Assembly (NCBI GenBank): GCA_029953675.1
Contig: JAMWBK010000004.1
Location: 2,974,501-3,038,500, forward strand
DNA length: 64,000 nucleotides
Direction: 5' to 3'
From: Rhodosorus marinus
Lineage: Eukaryota > Rhodophyta > Stylonematophyceae > Stylonematales > Stylonemataceae
Position 1 is the first letter of the stretch. Every line of letters starts with the position of its first letter. The notes below the pieces were generated by a model. That model had not been told where the DNA came from. It worked only from the letters and a program-made list of their open reading frames with translations, and searched no databases. This document shows positions 35,337 through 46,260 of this stretch, piece by piece. A program made the translations under genes and the position numbers.

Positions 35337-38300
35337 ATGTCAGAGCTCATCATGGATCTTTCTGACTATGGAATTGATGAGCAGCTTTCCGAGGCGTCGG
35401 GAAGCTTGATTGTTGTAATGTATCGACTGCCGATTATTGCAAAGAGAATTGAGGGCTCGAAGGGTGAGGAAGAAAGATTCTGGGAGGATATTAAAGAGTT
35501 TCGTAAGTTTCTATAAAGTTTGCGCTAACAGTTAGGCCATTCTGTTTGCTGTCACGGTTTTTTCTTCCGTCGCCCAACATGGTCCGGTCGCTGGAGCATA
35601 GAGTGGGATTTCACGTTCGACAATGACGCACTGTATATGACTTTCGAGGGTTTGAATGAAAGTCTTCAGGAGAAAGGAAAGAAAGTGACCTGGGTCGGAG
35701 TGCTAAACCTCGATGAGGAAATAGCCGAAGACGAGCAACGGCTTATTAGTAAACAGCTTTGGGAGAGGTATGAGATCGTTGAGCTCAATAACACATGCTA
35801 AAGGGTCAGTTTCCTAAAAATTTCCCTTTGATTCCGTTCGGCTCAGTTTTCGATGTGCTCCGGTGTGGATCCCGAGAAGAACCATTGACCTGTTTTACAA
35901 AGGGTTTTGTAAAGGTAAATGCGAATCAGCTCCAGGCCTCCAGACCCCCCCGTTTGTTTTTGCTGTTGTTGTTCGAAGAAAACGCCCTTCTCAATCTTGC
36001 TTTTTCTCCTCCTTGAAGGTGTATTGTGGCCCGTGTTTCACATGGTTAATTATATTCCGGAGGGCGGGGAGTCGACTTACGACGAGGCGTTATGGCACGT
36101 CTACATGATCGTAAATCGCAAATTTAAGGAAGCAGTAGGTTGAGGAACTCCTCTGTTCTCATCATTAAGTCTTTGAGAAGCGTTTCTGATGGATAGGTTT
36201 CCTCGAATATAGATTGTTGGGAGATTCCACGAAGGTGTTGATTCTATTTGGATACACGACTACCATTTGATGCTGTTGCCGTCTATGCTGAGGAGGGATT
36301 TGGACCGCTGCCGTATTGGGTTCTTCTTGCACACCCCTTGGCCATCTTCTGAGGTAAGCGGCTCAGTGAGCGGGGCGGGAGGCCGCTAGCATGCTTGTTC
36401 GGGGTAGTTAAGCTTCGAATTGGTGCTCACGTCTGCTCTCCTGTTTCACCTACAGATGTATCGAAACCTGCCTTGGCGGGTTCAACTGTTGGAGGGAATG
36501 TTGGGTAGTTCAATTCTTGGCTTCCATTTGTTCGATTATGCTCGTCATTTCCTCAGCGCCTGTGTGAGGCTGCTGGATTTGGAGCAGAAGCTAACCCGTG
36601 GGGCTCTCACAGTGGAGCACCATGGGCGAATCAGTGCGTCCCTCAAGAGTTGAAATCGGGCGACTCGCCCAGTTGCTAACGTGTATTCCTCTTCCCCGGT
36701 TCTGTTTGATTGGAGAACAGTCACTTTGCGGGTTAGTCACATTGGAATACACCCAGAGCGTTTCCAGAGAAATCGTGAGAATGAGGAGGTGAACAAGCTT
36801 TGCAAGGCTATGGCGCAGCAGTACCAAGTCATGGATAAATGTGTATTCGGAGCTATCGATGACTTGGACATAATTAAGGGTATTACGTTGAAGTTGCTTG
36901 CGTTTGAAGAATTTCTCAGAGCCTACCCAGGGCTCCGCTCCAAAGTCAAATTAGTTCAGGTAAGGCACTCCGCGACGAGCTTTTTTTGTGGCCTCTGTGA
37001 ACACAATCCGGACCTGCTCGGTGACTTTCAAGTTGCAAATCTTCTGAGTCGTATGCCTAACTCTCTCACAGTTCGTCGTTCCGAGACCGAGCGCCGTCAA
37101 GAAAGGGATCCGCGAAGAAATAGAGAGCCATGTGAACCGGATTAATGAAAAATATAGCACCCCGGAAAATAAACCTGTAGAATATCGCGCCGGCGCCGTC
37201 TCATTTAACGAACGAATCGCTTTGTATAGGTTTGTTTGGATCCAAAGCCGTACAGTGGTACTAGATCCCTTTTCCCAAACTGAAAACCTGACCTTCTGTT
37301 CTTTCGCCTGCTGTTTGTGCTGCAAAAGACTCACTGATGTTTTAACTCTGACACCCATACGTGATGGGTTGAACCTGGTTCCCTACGAGTACATTTTATC
37401 CTCCGGAAAGACGCAACCCGGAAGAATGATATTAAGTGAATGCACAGGATGCTCGAGGGCATTATCCTTGGCCGTTCGTGTTAACCCCTTCGATAAGCGG
37501 ACTGTTGCTGATGTCATGAAAATTTTCGTCACGGCTTGCGAGGCAGACAAGAAGTCGGAGGCCCAAACAGACGATAAGTTGAGACAGAAGGCAAATATTA
37601 GCTATGTAACAGAGCACTCAACGAGGGACTGGGCGGAGAGTTTCCTGCGAGACGTTGAAAAGGTTTACGAGCCTTCAAGGCCCGTTCCCAAGATTGTGAG
37701 AAGGACGAACATTGTCAAGTGCCGGGTAACCCCCTTCAGCAAAATTCCAGTCTACTGAACTTTAAAATCAATTGCGTTCCCTGCTTGAATTTCTAGGGTC
37801 TGGGCCGAATGATACAGCCCCTGTTCGAGTTCGAAGGATTTGATCATTTGGAAATCGACACAATATTTTCGGCGTACAAGGAGAGCCAGCGTCGTCTTTT
37901 CCTGATGGACTACGACGGTACCTTGGAGGCGACAGGTAGCAACGAACAGGTCAAAGCATGGAGTAGTCCACCATCCGAGAGAGTGCTTATGTATGTACTG
38001 CTGGACTTAGTTATCTCTCGTTGGGTTTGAGAACTGAACAGATTGCTGCGCGTTTTACAGGACTCTCTCCAAGCTCTCATCTAATCCGAAGGATGTCGTT
38101 TGCATCCTCAGCGGTCGGTCAAGGTCAACGATGGAGGAGAAGTTTTCCTCTCTGAAAGAAGTTGGCCTAGCAGCCGAGCACGGGTTCTACTATAGACTAC
38201 CTGGAAGTACGGAATGGCATTTGCAAATGGTAAGGCGGATCGTAATATTTTAACGTTCGCTTGACAATTTTAGTGTATGTGTTGACGTCAGCTGTTGTTC

Positions 38301-39158
38301 CTTCAGGCCTCTGCGGATAATTCCTGGAAGGAGCCTGCGCGCGAGATCATGGGGGCTTACACTGAGCGAACGGATGGTTCGTTTCTAGAGGAAAAGGAAA
38401 GCGCCCTCGTCTGGCATTATAAGAAAGCCGATCCAGGTGGGTGTCGGTTCCGAATCGTGTACCTTGCTTGAACTTTGCAACGATGTGCATTCTGAGTGTT
38501 TCGCGTTCTCCGTGCAGAGTTTGGAAGATCGCAGGCCAAGGAAATGCATGAGAATCTTGATAGCGTTTTGAACGTTTTTGATGTAGAAGTTTTATCTGGA
38601 TACGGCTGGCTGCAGGTCAGACTCCAAGGCGTCAGCAAGAAGAACATGGTTAAGGTATGTCCGACATATTCGACGCTATTCAGCCCGCAGACTTCCAACT
38701 GTCTCGATCTGCGTGGATACCGCTGACGTTTGGGACATAATCTGCCCGCCGCTTTCGTATAGAAATTCATCAGCGAGCAGTACAAGGACACCGAACAGCC
38801 GGATTTCATTTTCTGCGCTGGTGACGATGTGACTGATGAGGATATGTTCAGCGTTGTCTCCTCTTACAAGCACGCCCGAATCTTTACATGCGTCGTAGGA
38901 ATGAAGCCATCGGCTGCTCGATACTATCTGCGAAATAACGAGGAGGTAAGATCCGAGAGTGGCTCTCAGTCCAGGCAGCTGGACGATAGGTCATCTAAAC
39001 GAGAAATCGTCTTAATATTTCTTTGACAACAGGTACTAAATTTACTAGCAAAAATCCAGGGGAGCAACAGAACTGGATTTACGGACACAGCAAGTCGCTC
39101 CGGCTTTCGAACAATGCTTTCCGATATCGGTAGAACAGGTCTAACCAGCCGACCTTGA
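35337..39158 (+). CDS. Class II trehalose-6-phosphate synthase/phosphatase fusion
   Basis: Fifteen in-phase exons (first 35337-35502, last 39033-39158) encode about 855 residues, the usual size of plant-type class II TPS. The glycosyltransferase-20 half has RLPI near the start, then FRCAPVWIPRRTIDLFYKGF, LWPVFHMVNY, IWIHDYHLMLLPSMLRRDLD, FFLHTPWPSSE, GFHLFDYARHFLSACVR, and the donor-site loop GLNLVPYEYI. The trehalose-phosphatase half has HAD motifs DYDGTL, SGRSRSTME, and GDDVTDEDMF. In plants most class II proteins lack synthase activity and act as sugar-signalling regulators, so activity should not be assumed. Introns are 60-150 bp. Other exon ends: 35602-35767, 35847-35914, 36019-36134, 36213-36353, 36456-36633, 36721-36959, 37072-37229, 37329-37725, 37797-37990, 38061-38229, 38307-38436, 38518-38654 and 38763-38945. 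Confidence 0.93.
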
Positions 39159-39324
39159 GGCAAATAAAAAATCGTGGTGGTTTTTTTTTAGTTGGCCAAG
39201 TTCTAAACGTTGTCCATGGCTCTTGCGGGTAGCGCCAGCTTCTTAGACGGATTGGGCAGTTCTTTCTTTGGAAAACGGAAGCCTAGGCAATACCATTTCG
39301 CCTTGGCTTATCATGAGCCTGCAA

Positions 39325-40215
39325 TCAATCCTCGCGCTTTGGAGTGCCAGGAATTAAGAGATTCGTTGTTCTCTTGTACCGCTGAAATTCTTCACGAACG
39401 CCATACTTTTCTTCATCCTTCTGTTCAGCGAGAGGTATTCCGGAGACTTTAAGGAGTAGGGCCGTGGTCATTGCAGGAGAGCCGATGGCGAGGAGTGCGG
39501 GCGCAGAGATCCCGCATGAGGCGACGGCTGAGCCAAACGCTGACCACCAGAAGACAATCTCACCGAAATAGTTTGGATGTCGCGAATACTTCCAGAGTCC
39601 AGTTGTGATAAAGTTGCCCTTATTCTTTGGGTCTTCTTTAAACTTGGATTTTTGTGTATCTGCCAAGGCCTCTATGACAAACCCAGCGGCTTGGCCGGAT
39701 ATGAAAACCCAAAACAGCGGACCTGCAGTCGCTGCCGCTGTAGAGTTGATAATTGTAACCGGGAGAGATACGATGAAGCCCCAACTGGCCATAATGGTCC
39801 ACAAGCCGCCAAGGCTCTTAAGCTTGGCGGCGGTCATCTTTTCTCCCTCTTCCGGAATGTAACCATCAAATCTGGTGTCCTTGCCGAGTTTGAGCACCCT
39901 TTTGACCAGAAAACTCGTGAGCCGAATACAGTACAACCCGGTGAGCCCAGTGGCTACCAATCCGGCTGTAGTACCGGGCCCGGCTGCATACGTTGCAACG
40001 GCAGATAGCACAAAGGGCCCAGACGAAAGCAAATCAGCAACTTTATGCGTCCTTGTCGCCGCAGTAATCGTGAACCCGAGCGCATTACTCGCGGCAAAAA
40101 CTCCAGCCGACACCGCCAGGCCAGAAGCCATCGTCGAAAACATTGGCTTACCAAGACCCCTCCGTAATCCACCTACTAATAAACGACCACCTACAAACCC
40201 AGCCTTTCCTCTCAT
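39325..40215 (-). CDS. DUF1295 / steroid 5-alpha-reductase-like membrane protein
   Basis: Unspliced, 296 residues from the ATG at 40215, with 6-7 hydrophobic helices. The C-terminal half has the DUF1295/isoprenylcysteine methyltransferase-like signature: GLWKYSRHPNYFGEIVFWWS followed by SPAMTTALLLKVSGIPLAEQ, and then EEYQRYKRTT-like EEFQRYKRTTNLLIPG. These are NADPH- or SAM-binding membrane enzymes of lipid or sterol metabolism; the substrate is unknown. The leader (MRGKAGFVGGRLLVGGLRRG) is basic and carries the Phe-Val motif shared with other presumed plastid proteins in this window, so plastid targeting is inferred. The 3' end is 166 bp from the convergent TPS gene. Confidence 0.82.
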   Translation of the reverse strand: MRGKAGFVGGRLLVGGLRRGLGKPMFSTMASGLAVSAGVFAASNALGFTITAATRTHKVADLLSSGPFVLSAVATYAAGPGTTAGLVATGLTGLYCIRLTSFLVKRVLKLGKDTRFDGYIPEEGEKMTAAKLKSLGGLWTIMASWGFIVSLPVTIINSTAAATAGPLFWVFISGQAAGFVIEALADTQKSKFKEDPKNKGNFITTGLWKYSRHPNYFGEIVFWWSAFGSAVASCGISAPALLAIGSPAMTTALLLKVSGIPLAEQKDEEKYGVREEFQRYKRTTNLLIPGTPKRED

Positions 40216-40508
40216 TCTTCTCGCACCCACCTCCCCAAGCCTCCGGTTGTGGAACAGATTTACTATGCACCCACCCACTTGACCCACAAAGCTCGGGTGT
40301 TCACAGTCAAAAACTCGATTTCTGTCATTCTCAGCCGATTGTTCTTTCTAGTCTCAACAGTCCTCAGTCCTTCTTTCTCCAGTCATGCCTATCTCATATC
40401 TGCAATCACAAAGTCATTCTCATCCACAAGAAGCCGTTCCAATAGCCGTATTTCTTGTTTGAGGGTATCATCAAAATGAGCACATTGCGACTGAACAGCA
40501 TCCGTTCC

Positions 40509-41166
40509 TTAGTGAGCGACGATTGTGTCTTTGGTAAAAGCAGAATGGACGAGAAGTTGCCTTTTCTTTGTCCTGGAAGCTGTGTGCTGTTGGGTATGCT
40601 CGGTGATTTCTGTGTACTCTAGGTAGGGTTTGTAATCTGAAGAGCTAGCTGCCGATTGTGCTGTTGCACACAATGACCATAAAAGCACGTTGAGGTTGGC
40701 TTGTTGACACGACTTGACGCTGCTATCGGCTCGGAAGATGTAGGTAGATTGGTGTTTACGAGACCTGAGAGAAGGGCATCGCTGTGGGTTTTTGGAGAGC
40801 GCGTGTAGCGTCATTGTCGTCTAGTGCGTTCGTGGATACCATCTGTGGTTGAGCGTTGAAGGCCACATCGTTGGCTGTTGTAGGATTGTAGGGAAGACGG
40901 CACACGAGGAGATTCGCGATGGATACCCTGGTGAAAGCAAAATGTCCATGCGGGTTATGCATACTAATCGGCTGCGAGTGATGTCTAGGAGCTCTAGGAG
41001 CGTGCGAGATGCGGATACGCTTCTGTACAAGAGTCGTGGCGGTTTTCGCGTGGTATCTCTGTCCCGATCCGAGGTTGAGAGTCCCTTTCATTTGTTTACG
41101 TTTTCGTTCGGTTAGTGCAGTTTCAATCCTACGCAAAACAAGGAGATCGCGCTGATTGAATAACAA
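40509..41166 (-). other. Overlapping long frames, coding status uncertain
   Basis: Two minus-strand frames of 101 and 136 codons overlap here, one ending TEITEHTQQHTASRTKKRQL... and one beginning MLFNQRDLLVLRRIETALTE. There is no domain, splice chain or targeting signal to decide between them. It may be a lineage-specific gene or non-coding. Confidence 0.2.
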
Positions 41167-41285
41167 CTTTTTCTTCTGAGTTTAACACAATGAGGCCACT
41201 TTCACAAGTCCCTATACAGCAACACAAGTCTTGTGAAGGGCATATGAGTCATTCCATGAGAACCATTTTTGTCACAGGCTGATTT

Positions 41286-41930
41286 CTACTCGGCGACTTT
41301 TCTTCTCCTTGTGGTAGTTACACTCTGCTTCTGAATTTCACCCGTCATTGCATCCATAGCCACATCTTTCTTCACCGGTTCAGTTTTTCCCGTTTCCGAT
41401 AGCACCTGCTTCTTCCTTCTGTCCGGCGGCAGCATCATGATGAAGATCGTTGTGAGGATAGCTGACAAACAGATGACCGTCTGTTCACAGGGAAGAGATC
41501 ACTCTTTGCTAAGTTCAAACTGCACCGACGAAGAAGGTAGCTTGGAATTCCCTCTTCCGTGGCGTGGCTTACCGGAACTGGTTTGGCGACTGAGAAATCG
41601 ATGAGCTTATCCACGTACGGTCCCAATCCAGCCTTTTCTATCCATCTCTGTACAACCTCCAAGACTTGCCGAGCAAACGAAATTATCGCAACGAACCTCT
41701 GGTGAGCAGTGCTTCGTCTTGTCAGCTGCTTCTGCAGTCTCTCGCTTATTCCAGCCGCATCCCCGCCATCCTTTCCAGAAACCCAAACGCCAACAAAAAC
41801 AAAGCAATCAGCAAAGCTCAACGGAATCTACTTCACCTAATATTCTGATCCATCCACTTACCTCCTGGCTAAATACCACCGATACAACCAACACAAACAC
41901 GCACACAACGGGTACCACCAACCTACCCAT
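41286..41930 (-). CDS. Small type I membrane protein with signal peptide
   Basis: Three in-phase exons, 41862-41930, 41573-41770 and 41286-41480, 153 residues. Exon 1 encodes almost exactly a signal peptide (MGRLVVPVVCVFVLVVSVVF, then SQE). Exon 2 gives a helical lumenal part (RFVAIISFARQVLEVVQRWI). Exon 3 begins with a membrane segment (TVICLSAILTTIFIMMLPP) followed by a basic cytosolic tail ending TTTRRRKVAE, with an arginine cluster close to the C-terminus. The arrangement suggests an ER-resident or secretory-path protein. No family is recognised. Confidence 0.6.
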
Positions 41931-42714
41931 CGCTCAACTTCAAAACAAATACTAAAAGATTGTTCTCAAGCCAAAACAAAAACGGAATCAATCCACTGAA
42001 TCTATTCAAAAGCTACTCTCCAAGTCTTCCTATGAGACATTCAAACACCAACCCCCCTCTTGCTCACATCAAAAACGTTCTTAAGACACATACGTCGCGC
42101 TAACCTCCTTCGGCCATCTACCCACCCCAAAGCCTTCAACTGTACTTTCACCCCCGACTGCCGAAACCTTTCTTCATAACCACAAAAATTTACAATATCT
42201 ATACCCCCCCTATTCCACTATCCTTTTCTGTTTTTCAGTAATCCAACCCAGGGGGGATCATTGATTTAAGTTTGATTTTATTTTCTTTTGTATTCTATAC
42301 ATTCATTTGTTTATTCGGATTTGCAAAGGGTGTGCGAGTTTTCTAGGCTCAATTTGTGAAGGAGTTCTAGGGGTGAGGTCTTACTGTTCTTTTTGGTGGG
42401 GGTAAAAAGAAGGCGGATTTTTGAAGGGGATGATGGGCTGGGCAGGGATGGATGGGGTTGGACAGGGTGAGCAAGGTTTGACAGGTGGTGTTGATGAGTG
42501 GAGAGGTTGGGTAGCTTGGCTTGATAAAGTCAGTCTGTAGAGAGCTAGGAAGAGTGGCTGCTGGGTTGGTCTCAGGTGGGAATGGTGATCGTTTAGAGTG
42601 CTGCTTTCCATTGGAATGCGAAAGGGTTTTATGGATGGTCCATCTCTGAAGAGAGCTTTAGTATGAATTTAAAAAAGATCCTGAACATGCTGATATCACG
42701 GGCTGCGCGTCGCG
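41931..42714. other. AT-rich intergenic region
   Basis: Nothing recognised. It includes C7 runs near 42206 and G-rich stretches around 42395-42480. Confidence 0.5.
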
Positions 42715-43054
42715 CTACTCTTCGTAGTCGTCCTGGTGGATACAGCAAGCGAAAATCTCGTCAGCATGGTCGGACTGGCTGGTAATGAAAACTAACTGGT
42801 TGGATGAATTCACTTACATTTACTGGCTCATCTTCGTCATATATATTATCCTCCCATTCATCTTCGTCTCCTTCGAAATAATGAGCCACTTCCTCGTAAG
42901 GGATCTCGTCTCCGAGCTCCATACCATCACCAACGTTCATCTTAAGCATATCCTTAGCCTTCTTATGGATCTCCTCCTCGGTCAGTGCTAACGTGTCTCT
43001 GGAGATCAAGATACAGCCTACCGCCAAGACCAAAAAAATCACTCCACCCTTCAT
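42715..43054 (-). CDS. Small acidic secretory protein, function unknown
   Basis: Two in-phase exons, 42818-43054 and 42715-42774, 98 residues. The N-terminus is a clear signal peptide (MKGGVIFLVLAVGCILISRD, cleavage likely after LALA-like TLA). The mature part is highly acidic (EGDEDEWEDNIYDEDEP) and ends in a Cys pair and acidic tail (FACCIHQDDYEE). The composition is like calcium-binding or ER-lumen proteins, but no EF-hand or HDEL/KDEL is present. Intron 42775-42817 is only 43 bp, the shortest accepted here. Confidence 0.5.
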
Positions 43055-44313
43055 CTCGTGACTGAGCAGAAAACAACCGATCTTCTTACACTCAAAACAA
43101 TCAAACAGTTGCAACCTCTCAGACTCCGGCTCAAACCATCTGCAGTTGTCTACAACGCCTTCTTCTTCCTCTCCTACAAAGCCAAGAACAAAAATAAAAC
43201 TCTGCCCTCTTATAGTCACTATATCCACACGCGCTCTGAACAGACTCCACGATAGCCCCCGAAAGCATTGCTGCACTAACAACCCTTCGCAGCAGCAGAT
43301 TGGACAAACAGGTTTTCCTCTCAAGACACACCCTTTCAAAAAACAACGTGAAAACATCTAAAATCAGGTAAACAGGTCTTCAATAGGACAAGCTGTCTTA
43401 TAGAATTTTGGCGAAAAAGAAAAGCACCAGCAATCTTGTCTCCAATTTTTTGGATTGTATCAATCACTATTCTTCATCCGTTGTCCAATTATATCTCGGT
43501 GTACTGTTTTGATTGAATAAGTACATTTAATTTTGATATAATTGATTTTCACAGTCATTATGGCGATATTTTTTGATTGATTCAGTCTGATTTACTTACA
43601 TCTGCCAGGAATCGGTTTTCCCAGTGGCGTGGTTGGGCACGGCGTGTTCGGGGTTAACTTTCCTGTGCCTACTTTGGTGCTGACTGATTTTGAGGGCAAA
43701 GAATGAGGCGAAATCATGATGGGCCCGCGATGCTGATGAATATGTTACCCCCTTCCGTTTGGGAGCGCTTTATGGGCCGGGAAACTGCCTGCGGAGCCAG
43801 TGTTAACAGTAAATCTGACGGAGGCACAAGGCATCGTTTTCACTACTAGCTACGCTTTCGCCACCCCCGATGAGATGTTCAGTCGTAGGCTGTGAGCTTC
43901 AAATATTCAAAGATCCGTGGCGTTCGATTGGTATAGCCAGGGGCACGGGTCCCGTCCACTGTGATCAGTATTGAGTTTAGGTTAGCGTAGCCTTCTTCCT
44001 CTCAGGGTTGTGGTCTCTGAAGAAACGACCAAAAAATCCCAGACTAATGCAACCCCAGGAATGGCGATGGCGTTGTACAAAAGCACCATTCCTCTGTGCA
44101 GACTCTTCACTCACATCGTCCGTGGTTCGATGTTCTACTACAACGAAAGAGACGCTCCAATGGCCGCTGAACTCGCGGACCGCCGCGCGCATTGACGCTC
44201 TTGATTGGCATCGGTTAGAAGCTGCAAGTCTCTCATTGTTTATTATGTGCAAGCTGTATCAGGACATTCGTTGGAAGTCGCATTTCAAACCTCCAAAATA
44301 TTACAACCCAACT
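43055..44313. other. Intergenic region
   Basis: AT-rich to about 43640, then mixed. Small frames at 43977-44252 have no features. Confidence 0.45.
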
Positions 44314-44867
44314 TCACGCGAATCGATACTGCTCAACATCGAACTTGCTCCGCTTGTACTCTGCCAGTTTGCTCTCAAGGTTTCTAACGGAGGACGTGGC
44401 AAAATTCTCAAGAGTTCCTGGTGCATTGCCTTGTAGGGTGTAAAAGTGGAACGCCGGTATTGACTCAACTCCAAGGTTCTTTGCCAGGGGCTTGTTTTCA
44501 TGTATGTTCATCTCATAAAATTCCTTGTCCGGGTGCTGCTCAGCTAGAGCCTAGCCAAAATCAAAGACACGAACAAACACCCACAGGTTAGATGCTTCCC
44601 CGAGTTACCTCAGAATTCACCAAGTCAGGCTGATCGTTGCTAAGCCCTTACCTGAAGGTGGTGGGTCATGCTATCGCAAGCCTTGCAGTTAGGCGCCACG
44701 AACATCATCACCGAGAAATTATCTTTTCTCGTCACCTTCAAGTAATCCTCCACACTCTTCACTTTCTTTAAATCTCTTTCCTTTGCATTCATCACAACTC
44801 TCGGCCGTTTACTCGCAATCTCACCCTTCACAAAGCCAGCACCACTCACAAACCCAACTCCATCCAT
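44314..44867 (-). CDS. Plastid-type thioredoxin-like protein with CKAC site
   Basis: Two in-phase exons, 44652-44867 and 44314-44550, 150 residues. After a leader (MDGVGFVSGAGFVKGEIASK, then RPRVVMNA, a likely transit-peptide processing region) comes a thioredoxin fold: VEDYLKV, SVMMFVAPNCKACDSMTHHL, EFYEMNIHENKPLAKNLGVE, and the cis-proline loop SIPAFHFY. The usual WCGPC is replaced by NCKAC, so both cysteines are kept but the redox potential and partners probably differ. The closest concept is the thioredoxin-like CxxC proteins of plastids. The specific subfamily is not identified. Confidence 0.75.
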
Positions 44868-45526
44868 ACTCAGACACACAAACACTGGTTTGTCCGCCCT
44901 CTAACAGAGGTCACAGAAACTCACAAAAACAAAAACCAAAGAAAAAAGAAAACCTGACCACAGTCAACAATCCCTTACTCACTCTCCTCACCAGTCTTCA
45001 GAGACCAAGCCTCCAGGCGCGATCTTCTTCAATGTCTTCTCTTACATACAGCATTCTCAGCTCATCTTCAATAGCACCTCCATCCACACCTTGTACACCC
45101 CCCGCGGCATTCCTATAGCTAAAAACAACTCAAATTCATTCCTCGGAACCCCAAAGATCCATCCTCGTAAGAATAACAAAAAATGCTTGTTCCCTTTTCT
45201 AAAAATAAAGAAAAAAAGTATTGACATAATACAAAATAATACCATTAAACAAATCATTCTATATCCATTCATTGGCTGTACGAGATTATATGTTTAGATT
45301 ATTGGTTAATATTTTATCCGATTTTCGTGGATAAACCAATGGAGTTCAAGAATTGGATTTTTCTCATTAGTCGTTGGATATTTATTCTTAAGAGGATTCC
45401 ATATTGATCTAAAATGTTGATTTAGAGCAATCCGATTTATCGCGCTTATCTTGAGGGAGGAGGGGGGGGGGGTAATTATTCATCTAACAAAAACTTTAAG
45501 AAGGATGGAAATTTTGGGGTTGGTGG
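44868..45526. other. Intergenic region
   Basis: AT-rich, with a G11 run at about 45462-45472. No gene is seen. Confidence 0.5.
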
Positions 45527-46260
45527 GTTTCTGGATTGCTCTAGAGCGGAGGGTTTCTGAGTAGAAAATAGTGAATAAGGAGGAAATATTTTGGTGGGAT
45601 GCGTTAGATTTTGTTGTGGTTCGATTGGTGCTTTTTTGCTTGCTATTGAACTTAGCTGACAGTAACGGACTAGGAGTCTCAGAGTGGCAGGTATCTTTGG
45701 GTGGGAATTTATGGAGAAGCGTTGGGTCCGCTAGGGTTGTCGTCTTCATCAGGTGAATAGTAGCTGGGTGGGATTCTAGCGTTGAGATTTGCTCAGAGTT
45801 CGGAACTTTGTGTCCATCGCGCAATGGATCTTGAATGATTTGCCAAGTCGCATGTCCACGGGATTGTGTTTCGCTGACCCCTGGGTGAATTTTGCGGATG
45901 CGAGTGCTTCAAGTTCGGAATACGCATTTTTTGCGGGGAATATCAAAAGCCGGCTCTAGGCGCCGGCCGAACTACTATTCACCTGATGAAGATGACAACA
46001 TTAACCTACCAAGCGCTTCGAGGTAAGCGCGTACACAAAGGTATCTGCCCTGCCTTTTGACACACTCTAGTTCGTTTCGAGTAGTTGGCGACGGTGGTCC
46101 GTTGCTGTCAGCCGAGTAGTGCTTTTTTGCTTGCTCTTGTGAGCAAGCAAAAAAGCACTAATCGAACCACAACAAAATCTAGCGCAACCAACCAAAACAT
46201 TTCCTCCTTATTTACTATTTTCTAAGAGGAAACGCTCCGCTCAAGAGTAATCCAGAAACG
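45527..46260. mobile_element. Fold-back inverted-repeat element (possible MITE)
   Basis: The left arm (about 45527-45768) reappears as an imperfect reverse complement in the right arm (about 45970-46260). Matching landmarks are 45571-45589 with 46202-46220 (GTAAATAAGGAGGAAAT-like), 45609-45640 with 46146-46178 (AGATTTTGTTGTGGTTCGAT) and 45656-45670 with 46100-46114 (GCTGACAGYAACGGAC). 45741-45762 pairs with 45973-45994 (CTTCATCAGGTGAATAGTAG). The arms are roughly 85-90% alike where I compared them by eye, with a central spacer of about 200 bp containing a small GC-rich hairpin (45945-45970). There are no transposase frames. I could not define a target-site duplication, so the boundaries are approximate. 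Confidence 0.7.
46118..46159. repeat. Perfect 18-bp stem hairpin
   Basis: 18 bases (46118-46135) are exactly reverse-complemented at 46142-46159 around a 6-base loop. It sits inside the right arm of the fold-back element. The left arm has only one copy of this sequence (45628-45643), so the extra inverted copy arose within the right arm. Confidence 0.9.

Noticed and set aside
39577-40282. Two + strand frames of 143 and 135 codons
   Set aside because: Antisense to the well-supported DUF1295 gene.
45945-45970. Short GC-rich hairpin as a rho-independent terminator
   Set aside because: The window is eukaryotic nuclear DNA, and the hairpin lies in the spacer of the fold-back element without a T-run.
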